54,729 nt of DNA from NCBI GenBank assembly GCA_035761805.1, contig DASTQL010000051.1:1-54729 (forward strand), read 5' to 3'. The notes beneath the pieces are model-generated. The model was not told where the DNA came from. It did no database searches and saw only the letters and a program-made list of their open reading frames with translations. Below, in pieces: positions 8,688 to 17,478 of the stretch; the first letter of the stretch is position 1; every line of letters begins with the position of its first letter. Made by a program: the position numbers and the translations under genes. Source of the stretch: DASTQL01 sp035761805. GTDB taxonomy: Bacteria > Actinomycetota > Actinomycetes > Jiangellales > Jiangellaceae.

Positions 8688-10631
8688 TCAGCGGACGGTG
8701 GGGTCCTGGACGGAGGCCGTCGCGACGTCCTCGTCCAGCCCGGCGACCTCCTCGACGACCTCCCTGGCCAGGTCCTGCGCCGTGAGTCCCACATCCGCGA
8801 GGATGGCCGGCCGCTTGGCGTGGTCGAGGAAGCGCTGCGGGATGCCGAAGTCGCGGATCGGCACCCGGACGCGTTCGTCACGGAGCACCTGCGCGATGCA
8901 GGCCCCGACGCCACCCACGCGGCCGTTGTCCTCGACCGTGACCACCAGCCTGTGCTCGCGGGCCAGGGCGACGACCGAGGCGTCCACCGGCTTGACCCAC
9001 CGCGGGTCGACCACCGTCACGCCGATCCCCTGTGCGGCCAGGCGGTCCGCCACTTCCACACCGACGACGGCCATCGCCCCCACGGCGACCAGGAGGACGT
9101 CCCGCGCTCCCGACCGCACCAGCACGTCGGTGGTCCCCGCGCGCTCGATCGCCGGCACATCGTCGACGACGGCCCCCTTGGGGAAGCGCACGACCGTGGG
9201 CGCGTCGGCCACCGCCACCGCCTCGCACAGCTGCTCGCGAAGCTGGCCGGCGTCCCGCGGCGCGGCCAGCCGCAGGCCCGGGACCACCTGCAGGATCGAC
9301 ATGTCCCACATGCCGTTGTGCGAGGGTCCGTCGTCACCGGTCACACCGGCCCGGTCCAGGACGAAGGTGACCCCGCAGCGGTGCAGCGCGCAGTCCATCA
9401 GCACCTGGTCGAAGGCGCGGTTGAGGAAGGTGGCGTAGACGGCGACGACCGGGTGGAGGCCTCCCATGGCCAGCCCGGCCGCCGAGGTCACCGCGTGCTG
9501 CTCGGCGATCCCGACGTCGAACCAGCGGTCGGGGTAGGCCTGGGCGAAGGCGTCCAGACCGGTGGGGTAGAGCATGGCCGCGGTGATCGCGACGACGTCG
9601 CGGCGCTCGGCCCCGATCGCCACCATCTCGTCGCGGAAGACGTGCGTCCAGCTGCTCACCGAGGCAGCGACCGGTGCTCCCGTCGCAGGGTCGAAGGGGT
9701 GCGACTGGTGCATCTGGTCGTTCTCGTTGCGCTCGGCCACGTCGTAGCCGAAACCCTTCCGGGTGACGCAGTGGACGATGACCGGACCGCGGAACCGCTT
9801 GGCCCTCTCGAGCGCGTTCTCGACAGCCTCCCGGTCGTGGCCGTCGACCGGCCCGACGTACTTGATGCCCAGGTCCTCGAAGAGTCCCTGCGGGGCCAGC
9901 AGGTCCTTGAGCCCCTTCTTGATCCCGTGCAACGCCTCGTAGAGCGGCGGGCCGACCAGCGGCGTCCGGCCCAGCGAGCGCTTGACCAGGTCGAGCACCT
10001 GCTCGTAGCGGGGGTCGGTGCGCAGCCCCGCCAGGTGCTCGGCGAGCCCCCCGACGGTCGGGGTGTAGGAGCGGCCGTTGTCGTTGACCAGGACGACCAG
10101 CGGCCGGTCCTTGCCGGCGGCGATGTTGTTGAGCGCCTCCCAGGCCATCCCGCCGGTGAGGGCACCGTCCCCGACGACCGCGACGACCGTCCGGTCCTGC
10201 TCCCCACGTACGGCAAAGGCCTTCGCCATCCCGTCGGCGTAGGAGAGCGCCGTCGAGGCGTGGGAGTTCTCGACCCAGTCGTGCTCGCTCTCGGCCCTGC
10301 TGGGGTAGCCCGAGAGTCCGCCGGCCTGGCGCAGCCGCTCGAAGCCCGCCCGCCTGCCGGTCACCAGCTTGTGCACGTACGCCTGGTGGCCGGTGTCGAA
10401 GATCACGGGGTCACGCGGCGAGTCGAACACCCGGTGCACCGCGAGAGTCAGCTCGACCGCGCCCAGGTTGGGGCCCAGGTGCCCGCCATGGCGGGCGACG
10501 GATGCGACCAGGACGTCACGGATCTCGGCGGCCAGGTCGGCGAGCTGCTCGTCGGTGAGACCACGCAGGTCGCGCGGCCCGCGGACGGACTCCAGGACGC
10601 CCAACGGGTCTCGCCTCCTCCTCGTCGCCAT
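8688..10631 (-). CDS. dxs: 1-deoxy-D-xylulose-5-phosphate synthase
   Basis: A 647-residue TPP-dependent transketolase-like enzyme that condenses pyruvate and glyceraldehyde 3-phosphate, the first step of the MEP isoprenoid pathway. The N-terminal RHGGHLGPNLG segment lies at 47-57. The TPP/Mg motif runs from GDG (154-156) to NDN (183-185). The DVGIAEQHAVTSAAG segment carries the catalytic Glu, and the transketolase C-terminal domain follows. Length is normal. The ATG at 10631 is used; the Arg-rich first residues are typical of actinobacterial Dxs. It is divergent from the small membrane-protein gene and is followed closely by the alpha/beta hydrolase gene. Confidence 0.96.
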   Translation of the reverse strand: MATRRRRDPLGVLESVRGPRDLRGLTDEQLADLAAEIRDVLVASVARHGGHLGPNLGAVELTLAVHRVFDSPRDPVIFDTGHQAYVHKLVTGRRAGFERLRQAGGLSGYPSRAESEHDWVENSHASTALSYADGMAKAFAVRGEQDRTVVAVVGDGALTGGMAWEALNNIAAGKDRPLVVLVNDNGRSYTPTVGGLAEHLAGLRTDPRYEQVLDLVKRSLGRTPLVGPPLYEALHGIKKGLKDLLAPQGLFEDLGIKYVGPVDGHDREAVENALERAKRFRGPVIVHCVTRKGFGYDVAERNENDQMHQSHPFDPATGAPVAASVSSWTHVFRDEMVAIGAERRDVVAITAAMLYPTGLDAFAQAYPDRWFDVGIAEQHAVTSAAGLAMGGLHPVVAVYATFLNRAFDQVLMDCALHRCGVTFVLDRAGVTGDDGPSHNGMWDMSILQVVPGLRLAAPRDAGQLREQLCEAVAVADAPTVVRFPKGAVVDDVPAIERAGTTDVLVRSGARDVLLVAVGAMAVVGVEVADRLAAQGIGVTVVDPRWVKPVDASVVALAREHRLVVTVEDNGRVGGVGACIAQVLRDERVRVPIRDFGIPQRFLDHAKRPAILADVGLTAQDLAREVVEEVAGLDEDVATASVQDPTVR

Positions 10632-10732
10632 CCGGTCAACGCGAGTCTACGTACGGTGGGTGGGCCACCGCCTCTCGGCAGGGTGGCGGTATCGGAGGTC
10701 ACTGCACCAGGTCCGTCTGGGAGGCTCGCCGG

Positions 10733-11164
10733 GTGCTCATCACCAACCACGTCCTCTCCGGCGCCCTCGTGGGGTTGGCCGTGCCGGGTCCGGCGTCGGC
10801 GGCGGCCGGCGGGTTCTGCTCCCACTTCCTGCTCGACGCCGTCCCCCACTTCGGGGTGGACGAGGAGCACCTGATGCGGATCGCCGTGCCGGACGGGCTC
10901 CTGGGGCTGGCCTGCATCGGGGCCGTCCTGGCGACCACTGCCGGACCGCAGCGGCTGCGCGTGGCGGCGGGCGTCGCCGGCGCCTGCCTCCCGGACATGG
11001 ACAAGCCCGGCCGGCAGTTCTTCGACCGCTCGCCGTTCCCGGCCTGGTTCGACCGCTTCCACGACCGGATCCAGCGCGAGGCGGTGCACCGCTGGACGGT
11101 CGAGCTGTCGGCGGCCGCGGCCGTCACGACGACGTTCGCCCTCCTCGTCCGGCGCCAGCGCTGA
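10733..11164 (+). CDS. Small membrane protein related to membrane-bound metal-dependent hydrolases
   Basis: A 143-residue hydrophobic protein starting MLITNHVLSGALVG, with a HFLLDAVPHFG motif near 31-41. The paired NH and HxxxDxxPH patterns resemble the YdjM/DUF457 type of membrane-bound metal-dependent hydrolase. Three to four hydrophobic stretches are visible, including LLGLACIGAVLATTAG and the C-terminal AAAAVTTTFALLV. An acidic/His segment (CLPDMDKPGRQFFDRSPFPAWFDRFHDRIQREAVHRW) might hold further metal ligands. GGGAGG upstream supports the GTG start. No substrate can be proposed. It is monocistronic and faces the MFS-cNMP gene tail to tail. Confidence 0.7.
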   Translation: MLITNHVLSGALVGLAVPGPASAAAGGFCSHFLLDAVPHFGVDEEHLMRIAVPDGLLGLACIGAVLATTAGPQRLRVAAGVAGACLPDMDKPGRQFFDRSPFPAWFDRFHDRIQREAVHRWTVELSAAAAVTTTFALLVRRQR

Positions 11165-11195
11165 ACCCGCGACACACCGACCCATGCTGGAAGCC

Positions 11196-11213
11196 CCCCG
11201 GCGAAGACCGGGG
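11196..11213. terminator. Short hairpin between two convergent genes
   Basis: CCCCGG (11196-11201) pairs with CCGGGG (11208-11213) around a CGAAGA loop, in the 56-bp gap between convergent stops. There is no T-tract on either side. It could serve as a weak bidirectional terminator. Confidence 0.4.
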
Positions 11214-11220
11214 ACCCGGT

Positions 11221-12900
11221 TCAGTCCGTCCCGTCCGCCGCCTCGCCACGCAGGTTGTCGGGACCCATCCGCCGCGCTTTCGTCCGTACCTCGTCCTGGG
11301 CTGCACTGGTCCCGGCCGGTGAGGCCCCCAGGCCCGCCAGGAAGTCCTCCTGGGTGATGGCCCAGAGCCGGCACGACGACGCGGTCGTGACCGTGGCCGT
11401 CCGGGGCACGGAGCGGAGCAGGGCGATCTCGCCGAAGCCGTCGCCGGCCCCCACCTCCACCGCGGTGGAACTCCCGGTGGCGGTGACCAGCACGTCGCCC
11501 TCCTCGATCAGGTAGTACCGGTCGCCTGGTTCCCCCTCGCGGACGACCGTGTCCCCGGCGGGCACAGACAGTTCCTCTGCCGCGGCAGCGAGGCCCCCGA
11601 GGACCGGTACGGGCAGGTGGCGCAAGAACGGGTGGTGGCGCAGCAGCCCGAGCAGCTCGGGCCGGTAGACGGCTCGGCTGTCGAGCACCACCATCGAGCG
11701 CCAGGACGCGGCCGCCAGCACCGGCAGGGCGAGGCCCAGCGGGAGGAACGCGCCCGTCGGCCCGAGCCACCCGACCAGGGGTGGGGCCACGGCGGCACCG
11801 GCCGCGAGCGCAAGGAGTGTCACCGACTCCTGGATGCCGAACACTCGCGACAGGACTCCGGTGTCGACGGCCCGCTGGAGCATGGTGCGGCCGGCCACCT
11901 CGAAGAAGGACTTGCCCAGCCCCACGGAAGCCAGCAGGCCCGCAGCGACAACGAGCCGTGGGGCTGCCGCGAGCAGCGCCAGCGTCGCACCGCCGACCAC
12001 GAGCCCCAGCACGACCGCCGGAGCCAACCGTCGCCATGCCACGAGGACGACGCTGACCACCGCACCGGCCAGACCGCCCACGCCGATCGCGCCCAGCAAG
12101 AACCCGGCTTGGGCATCGTCGCCCTCGAGAGGTCCGGCGACGTAGGCCACGACGAGAATCTCCACGGCCCCCATGACGAGGAACAAGCTGCCGACGAGAC
12201 CGAGCAGCACGGCGGCCGGCCGGTCGTGCCGGAGTGCCACGAGGCCCCCCAGAGCCGTCCGGAGGGGCCCTCCATCCCGAGCGCCGACGGTGCCGGTGCC
12301 TGGTCCGAGCCGTACGCAGGAGAGCGCGGACGCTGCAGCCATGACCGCTGTGCCGGCGAGGACGGGTCCGGGGCCCGCCGCCGCGCTGCCGATGCCGGCA
12401 AGCACAGGCCCCAGCAGCAGGCCGAGCGCCTCCCACAGGCCGGAGAAGGAGTTGGCAGCAACGGCCTCGTCCGCTCGGCGGGAGATGGCAGGCGAGGCGG
12501 CGTAGTGGATCGGACGGGTCAAGGCGATCGCCGCGCACGCGGCGGTGGCGGCACCGAGGACCGCCCACGCCGGGGAGCCGGACAGGAGCAGGGCGGCCGT
12601 GAGGCCCAGCAGGACGGACTGGGCACCGTACGCCGCGAACAGCGCCAGCCCCCGCGGCAGGCGGTCGCCCATCATCGAGCCGAGTGGGGCGACGAGCGCG
12701 GACGGTACCAGCTGCACGACCGCGACCAACCCGGCCAGTGCGACGCCGCCGTTGGCATAGGCCCACAGCAGCACGGCGACCCACGCGATCTGCTCGTAGA
12801 CCGTGAACGAGCAGAAGGCGGTCAGCAGGCGGACGAGCGCCCGGTTGCGGGCGACGGCGAGCACTGAGCCGCCGACAGTTGCCCCGCTCGGGCCTCCCAT
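11221..12900 (-). CDS. MFS permease fused to a C-terminal cyclic-nucleotide-binding domain
   Basis: A 559-residue protein. Residues about 20-410 form a major-facilitator core with about 12 hydrophobic helices. Residues 423-525 form a cNMP/CAP_ED domain, with the phosphate-binding-cassette pattern FGEIALL at 489-495 and RTA at 500-502. The Glu and Arg that bind cyclic nucleotides are present, so ligand binding is plausible. The ATG at 12900 starts shortly before the first helix and 44 nt after the ROK gene stop, so it is probably the last gene of the sugar ABC operon. The transported molecule is unknown. The fusion suggests gating of transport, or sensing, by cAMP or c-di-nucleotides. Confidence 0.8.
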   Translation of the reverse strand: MGGPSGATVGGSVLAVARNRALVRLLTAFCSFTVYEQIAWVAVLLWAYANGGVALAGLVAVVQLVPSALVAPLGSMMGDRLPRGLALFAAYGAQSVLLGLTAALLLSGSPAWAVLGAATAACAAIALTRPIHYAASPAISRRADEAVAANSFSGLWEALGLLLGPVLAGIGSAAAGPGPVLAGTAVMAAASALSCVRLGPGTGTVGARDGGPLRTALGGLVALRHDRPAAVLLGLVGSLFLVMGAVEILVVAYVAGPLEGDDAQAGFLLGAIGVGGLAGAVVSVVLVAWRRLAPAVVLGLVVGGATLALLAAAPRLVVAAGLLASVGLGKSFFEVAGRTMLQRAVDTGVLSRVFGIQESVTLLALAAGAAVAPPLVGWLGPTGAFLPLGLALPVLAAASWRSMVVLDSRAVYRPELLGLLRHHPFLRHLPVPVLGGLAAAAEELSVPAGDTVVREGEPGDRYYLIEEGDVLVTATGSSTAVEVGAGDGFGEIALLRSVPRTATVTTASSCRLWAITQEDFLAGLGASPAGTSAAQDEVRTKARRMGPDNLRGEAADGTD

Positions 12901-12944
12901 GAGAGCAGTCTGGACCGTCCGGACGGTCGCTGCGCAGGCGTCGG

Positions 12945-14153
12945 TCAGCGGGCCGCGGCGGTGACCGGGACCGGATCCGTCAGGAGCTCCGTGAACGCGA
13001 GCTCGGCCGCGCCGAGGAGCACCGAATCGGCCCCGAGCGCCGGCACGGTGAGCAGGACCTGCGCGGCCGGGGCGGCCATCGCCGTCTCGGCCAGCCCCGC
13101 CCGTACGGTGCCCTCGGCGCCCGAGAAGATCTCGGCCAGCACCCCGCCCAGGACGACCATGGCGGGGTTGAGGACGTTGACGAGCGCCCCGAGCCCGGTG
13201 CCGAGTGACCACGCGACGTCGGCCAGGGCGGTCGCGGCGGCCTCCTCACCGGCTCGGGCGGCAGCGATCACCTCGCGCACGGCCGCCAGTCCTCCCCCCG
13301 GCAGGCGACCGGCCGGCACCAGGAGGGCGTTCTCGCCGATCTCGGTCTCCCAGCAGCCTCGGGCGCCGCACCGGCAGCGCCTGCCGCGCGGACTCAGGCG
13401 CAGGTGACCGACCTCACCGGCGTAGCCGCCGGCGCCGACCAGCGGCCGGCCACCCACGATGACCCCGCCGCCCACCCCCACCTCGCCGGCAAGGTAGAGG
13501 ACGTCGTCGCACCCCGCCGCGGCGCCACGCGAGTGCTCGGCCAGCACGCCGAGGTCGGCGTCGTTCCCCGCCCGTACGGGGAGGCCGACGGCAGCGGCCA
13601 GCCGCTCGCCGAAGGGCTCGTCCCGCCAGCCCAGGTTGGGGGCGAACCGGACCAGCCCGTCCGCCCGGCGGACGACGCCGGGAACCGCCACGCCGACGGC
13701 GGCGACCCGGACGTCGGGTGGCACCCCTGGGCCCCCCGGCCCGAGCTCGGCACACAGCCGGCCGATGACGTCCACGACCGACCCGAGGGAGTGGCCGCCC
13801 CGCTCGTGGCTCTCGTCCCTGCGGTCGAGGACGGTGCCCCCGAGGCCGACCCGGGCGACGGTGAGGTGGTCGACGCCCACGTCGGCCGCCAGGACCGTTA
13901 CCCGACCGGACTCCGGCACGACCACGTGCGAGGGTCGGCCGGCAGCGGACCGGCCGGAGGGCGGCAGCTCCTCGCGGACGAGACCGGCCCCCACCAGCTC
14001 GGCCACCAGCGCGCGGATGGTGCTCCGGTTGACCCGGAGCTGCCCGGTCAGCTCGGCGCGGGTCAGCGGCCCCTGGGCGTGCACGAGGGAGAGGACGGCG
14101 GCCAGGTTGTGCCGCCGTACCTCCTCCTGCGTGGCCCCAGCCAGCCCGGCCAC
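12945..14153 (-). CDS. ROK-family transcriptional regulator of the sugar ABC operon
   Basis: A 402-residue repressor of the XylR/NagC/Mlc type. An N-terminal winged helix-turn-helix lies at about 12-65 (LTRAELTGQLRVNRSTIRALVAELVGAGLV). A ROK sugar-binding fold follows, with GND at 196-198 and a zinc site formed by H250, C260, C262 and C267 (CRCGARGCWE). No residue loss is seen. The GTG start lies 6 nt after the permease stop, so it is co-transcribed with the ABC transporter and very likely controls it. The palindromes near the binding-protein promoter are the obvious candidate operators. The sugar effector is unknown; xylose or a related sugar is likely from the transporter type. Confidence 0.88.
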   Translation of the reverse strand: MAGLAGATQEEVRRHNLAAVLSLVHAQGPLTRAELTGQLRVNRSTIRALVAELVGAGLVREELPPSGRSAAGRPSHVVVPESGRVTVLAADVGVDHLTVARVGLGGTVLDRRDESHERGGHSLGSVVDVIGRLCAELGPGGPGVPPDVRVAAVGVAVPGVVRRADGLVRFAPNLGWRDEPFGERLAAAVGLPVRAGNDADLGVLAEHSRGAAAGCDDVLYLAGEVGVGGGVIVGGRPLVGAGGYAGEVGHLRLSPRGRRCRCGARGCWETEIGENALLVPAGRLPGGGLAAVREVIAAARAGEEAAATALADVAWSLGTGLGALVNVLNPAMVVLGGVLAEIFSGAEGTVRAGLAETAMAAPAAQVLLTVPALGADSVLLGAAELAFTELLTDPVPVTAAAR

Positions 14154-14159
14154 CGCGGA

Positions 14160-15422
14160 CTACGCACGACCGGTCGCGGCGGCGCGCCGGCGCGAGAGTG
14201 CGTCCACGACAGCGGCCAGGAGCAGGACGAGCGCGGTCACGATGAACTGCACCGCCGAGCGCGACGTGATCAGCGGCAGCCCGTTGGCGATCACGGCGAC
14301 CACCAGACCGCCGACGATGGCGTCCCTGACCTTGCCCTTGCCGCCGAACAGCGACGTGCCGCCGATCACGGCGGCACCCACCGCGAGGAGCAGGGTCGTG
14401 GACCCGCCTGTCGTCGGCGACACCGAGTTGTCGCGGGAGGCGAAGAGGATGCCGGCGACCGCGGCCATGGTGGAGCAGACGATGAAGCAGGTGATCTTGA
14501 TCCGGGACACGTTGATGCCGGCTCGCCGCGCCGCCTCCGTGTTCCCGCCGACGGCGTAGACGTGACGGCCGAATGCGGTGCGGCCGAGCAGGAACGTGAG
14601 GGTGACGTAGAAGATGAGCGCGATGGGCACGATGATCGGGATGCCCTGCAGCGAGGTGAGCGCCGGGTTCACACTGCGCTCCTGGTTGAGCAGGTACGTG
14701 GCCACGCCGAGCAGCACGGCCAGGGCGCCGATCTTGAGCAGCAGCACCGACATCGCCTGGACCGGCAGGCCCGCGGCGGCCCGGCGACGGGCACCCAGCA
14801 GGGTCGTCGCCGCGTACGCGCCCACGACCACGGCGAAGAGGACCCACCCCCACACCGGCGGGAGGTTCTTGTTCATGATCGCGAGGATCGTGGAGTCACG
14901 GACGGGGATCGTGCCGCCCTCGCCGATGATGTAGAGCATGACGCCCTGGAGGCCGAGGAAGCCCGCCAGCGTGACGACGAACGAGGGCACGCCGACCCGG
15001 GCCACCAGCAGGCCGATGGACAGCCCGATGACCACCCCGGTCAGCAGGCAGGCGACCACGGCCACCGGCCAGGGGTAGTCGTACCGGCTGAGGAAGACTG
15101 CCATGATCGCTGCCGACGTGCCTGCCGTGAAGCCGGCCGACAGGTCGATCTCCCCGAGGAGCAGCACGTAGACGAGGCCCATCGCGATGAAGATGACGGC
15201 CGCGCTCTGGTTGATGAGGTTGGCGGCATTGAGCAGGCTGGCGAACGTGTCCGGCCGCATCACGGAGAAGAACGCGACCAGCACGAGGAAGCCGAGGACC
15301 GCGGGCAGGCTGCCGACGTCGCCGCCCCGGACCTTGGAGGCGTAGCCGCGGACGGCGTCGCGGACGGAGTGCTGCTCGACCGCGACCTCGTCCGCCTCGA
15401 CCACGGGGGTGGTGGTGCTCAT
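14160..15422 (-). CDS. Sugar ABC transporter permease (XylH/RbsC family)
   Basis: A 420-residue integral membrane protein of the branched-chain/simple-sugar permease family (BPD_transp_2), with about ten hydrophobic helices. It has the recognisable segments GEIDLSAGFTAGTSAAIMA near residue 90 and YAVGGNTEAARRAGINVSRIK in the second half; the latter is the ABC-contact EAA-like loop. Its ATG overlaps the ATPase stop (ATGA), which indicates coupling. Because the ATPase is a single domain, a permease homodimer with an ATPase homodimer is the likely assembly. The substrate is probably a pentose or hexose delivered by the XylF-like lipoprotein. Confidence 0.92.
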   Translation of the reverse strand: MSTTTPVVEADEVAVEQHSVRDAVRGYASKVRGGDVGSLPAVLGFLVLVAFFSVMRPDTFASLLNAANLINQSAAVIFIAMGLVYVLLLGEIDLSAGFTAGTSAAIMAVFLSRYDYPWPVAVVACLLTGVVIGLSIGLLVARVGVPSFVVTLAGFLGLQGVMLYIIGEGGTIPVRDSTILAIMNKNLPPVWGWVLFAVVVGAYAATTLLGARRRAAAGLPVQAMSVLLLKIGALAVLLGVATYLLNQERSVNPALTSLQGIPIIVPIALIFYVTLTFLLGRTAFGRHVYAVGGNTEAARRAGINVSRIKITCFIVCSTMAAVAGILFASRDNSVSPTTGGSTTLLLAVGAAVIGGTSLFGGKGKVRDAIVGGLVVAVIANGLPLITSRSAVQFIVTALVLLLAAVVDALSRRRAAATGRA

Positions 15423-16210
15423 GCCACAGCCTCCTTGTCCGGGGCCAGCCCGATGTCGCCGCTGCGCCCCGCCGTGATCAGTTCGACGACCTGCGCATGG
15501 GTGACGTCGGACTTGCGCACCTGCGCGGCCATCTGGCCGAGGTAGAGGGTGGCGATGCGGTCCGCCACCTGCATGACGTCGTTCATGTTGTGCGAGATGA
15601 GGATGACGGCCAGGCCGTTGTCGGCCAGCCGCCGGACCAGGTTGAGCACCTGCTCGGTCTGGGCGACGCCGAGGGCAGCGGTGGGCTCGTCGAGGATGAC
15701 CAGCTTGCTGTTCCACAGCACCGCTCGGGCGATGGCCACCGTCTGACGCTGGCCACCGGACAGGCTGGCCACCTGCATGCGCACCGACTTCAGGGTGCGG
15801 ACCGACAAGCCCCTGAGGGTCTCCCCGGCCCGCTTCTCCATGGTGGTCTCGTCCAACGTCGCGCCGGTGCGCAGCTCCCGGCCGAGGAACATGTTGTGGA
15901 CCACGTCGAGGTTGTCGCACAGCGCGAGGTCCTGGTAGACGACCTCGATCCCGAGGTCGTTGGCCTGCTTGGGGCTGTGCACGTGGACGGTCTTCCCGTC
16001 GAAGTGATACTCGCCCGAGTCGAAGGAGTAGATCCCCGCGATCCCTTTGACGAGCGTCGATTTGCCGGCGCCGTTGTCGCCGACCAGCGCGGTGACCTCT
16101 CCGGGGTAGACGTCGAGGTCGACCCCCTTGAGCACGTGGACGGCGCCGAAGCTCTTGTTGATGCCCCGCAACCGCAGGAGTGGGGGGCGGTCGTCGTTGA
16201 CTGTGGTCAT
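15419..16210 (-). CDS. Sugar ABC transporter ATP-binding protein, single nucleotide-binding domain
   Basis: A 263-residue ATPase energising sugar uptake. Walker A is GDNGAGKST (44-52), the Q-loop is VVYQDLAL (90-97), the ABC signature is LSGGQRQ (150-156), Walker B is VILDEP (171-176) and the switch His is H207. Relatives XylG, RbsA and MglA usually hold two such domains in about 500 residues; here there is only one, as in FrcA-type systems. The ATG at 16210 is preceded by AGGAGG. A longer open frame to 16495 crosses a strong hairpin and the binding-protein stop and is not used. The gene overlaps the permease by 4 nt. Confidence 0.93.
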   Translation of the reverse strand: MTTVNDDRPPLLRLRGINKSFGAVHVLKGVDLDVYPGEVTALVGDNGAGKSTLVKGIAGIYSFDSGEYHFDGKTVHVHSPKQANDLGIEVVYQDLALCDNLDVVHNMFLGRELRTGATLDETTMEKRAGETLRGLSVRTLKSVRMQVASLSGGQRQTVAIARAVLWNSKLVILDEPTAALGVAQTEQVLNLVRRLADNGLAVILISHNMNDVMQVADRIATLYLGQMAAQVRKSDVTHAQVVELITAGRSGDIGLAPDKEAVA

Positions 16211-16236
16211 CCTCGGTCCTCCTGGGCTGGGTGGCC

Positions 16237-16288
16237 GACCACCCGTGGCCGGGGGCACGGAGCCGTGCCCCCCGGCCACGCGTGGGTC
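16237..16288 (-). terminator. Long intercistronic hairpin between binding protein and ATPase genes
   Basis: The core arms are TGGCCGGGGGCACGG (16246-16260) and CCGTGCCCCCCGGCCA (16263-16278), 15 pairs with a single bulged base. Pairing extends outward with small bulges to about 16237 and 16288, reaching the binding-protein stop codon. No U-tract follows and the ATPase ribosome-binding site comes next. It therefore more likely stabilises the upstream mRNA and partly attenuates the distal genes than stops all transcription. Confidence 0.7.
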
Positions 16289-17420
16289 ACTCGACGCCGT
16301 ACTCCTCGCAGGCCGCCTGCAGCTCCGGCGTGGTGCAGAGGTTCTCGGCGGTCGTGAAGCCGTCGGCGACGACGTCCTGCACGTTCTCGGCGAGGATCGC
16401 CTGGGGCTCGAGCAGGACGGACGGGACCTGCTCACCGGACTCGGTGTCGTCGGTCGCGTCGCTGGCCAGCGCGTCGGCGGCCTCGGTGTCCCCACCGGCC
16501 AGGGCGATCGCCAGCTCGGCGGCCGCGTCGGCCTCCTTCTTGATCGCCTTGTAGACCGTCACGCACTGGGTGCCCAGCAGGACGCGCTGGAGGCCCTCGT
16601 CCGTGGCGTCCTGACCGGTCACCGGGACCTGTCCGGCGAGCCCGTTACGGTCGAGGACCGAGATCACGGCTCCGCCGAGGCCGTCATTCGCCGCGGCGAC
16701 GCCCACGAAGTCGCCACCGGTCGAGGTGAAGATCTGCTCGAAGATCGTGCCCGCCTGGGTGTTGTCCCATTCCGGGACGGCCTGGTCGGCTGCGACCGTG
16801 TAGCCGGCCTCGGTGATCGCCGTCTCGTAGCCCTCCTTGAAGAGCGTCGCGTTGTTGTCGGTGGGCGACCCGTTGAGCAGCACGACACCTCCCTCGGTGG
16901 TGCCGGCGTCCTGGAGGCAGGTCACGAGGCCCTCGCCGATCGCGGTGCCCACGGCCACGTTGTCGAAGGACACGTAGTACGAGGCCCCGCCGCCGAGCGT
17001 GAGGCGGTCGTAGTCGATGGTGGGGATGCCGGCGTCGGCCGCCTTGCTGATCACCGCCGAGCCGGTCTCGGAGTCGAGGTTGACGATGAGCAGCACGTTG
17101 ACCCCGGCGGCGATCATGCCGTCGGCGATCGTCTGGAACTTGGCCGTGTCGCCCTCGGCGTTCTGGATGTCCGCCTCGACCCCCGCGGCGTCGAAGGCCT
17201 CCTGGAGGAACTGCCGGTCGGCCGTCTCCCAGCGGGCCGAGGAGGCCGAGTCGGGCAGGATGACGCCGACCTTGCCGCCACCCCCTTCGCTGTCGCCGGT
17301 CTCGGCGCCGGCGGTGGTGTCTCCCTCGCCCGCGGTATCGGCGGCGTCGTCGCCGCACGCCGCCAGCACGAGGCTGGCGGCCGCGAGTCCGGCGAAGATC
17401 CCCAGACGCGTGTGTCGCAT
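16287..17420 (-). CDS. Sugar ABC transporter substrate-binding lipoprotein (XylF-like)
   Basis: A 377-residue periplasmic-binding-protein-like lipoprotein. The signal peptide is RLGIFAGLAAASLVLAAC with the lipid anchor at C22, then an acidic Gly/Thr linker and a type I binding fold (Peripla_BP_4). Xylose-binding-like features include GVILPDSASSARWETADRQF, TIDYDRLTLGG and QDATDEGLQRVLLGTQ. Length is normal. It is the first gene of the operon, presumably the most abundant product, and is separated from the ATPase by a strong hairpin. The promoter and operator candidates lie at 17479-17565. The sugar is inferred as D-xylose or a similar monosaccharide and is untested. No xylose isomerase or kinase gene lies nearby. 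Confidence 0.9.
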   Translation of the reverse strand: MRHTRLGIFAGLAAASLVLAACGDDAADTAGEGDTTAGAETGDSEGGGGKVGVILPDSASSARWETADRQFLQEAFDAAGVEADIQNAEGDTAKFQTIADGMIAAGVNVLLIVNLDSETGSAVISKAADAGIPTIDYDRLTLGGGASYYVSFDNVAVGTAIGEGLVTCLQDAGTTEGGVVLLNGSPTDNNATLFKEGYETAITEAGYTVAADQAVPEWDNTQAGTIFEQIFTSTGGDFVGVAAANDGLGGAVISVLDRNGLAGQVPVTGQDATDEGLQRVLLGTQCVTVYKAIKKEADAAAELAIALAGGDTEAADALASDATDDTESGEQVPSVLLEPQAILAENVQDVVADGFTTAENLCTTPELQAACEEYGVE

Positions 17421-17478
17421 GGGCCGGTCCCTCCCTGTCGTGCGACCGGTCGGGCATGGGCACGCCGGTCACATGAAT

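Noticed and set aside
8250..10874. An 874-codon plus-strand open frame opposite dxs
   Set aside because: The opposite strand encodes a complete Dxs with TPP motifs; the plus-strand product is repetitive His/Arg/Asp/Val-rich and has no recognisable fold.
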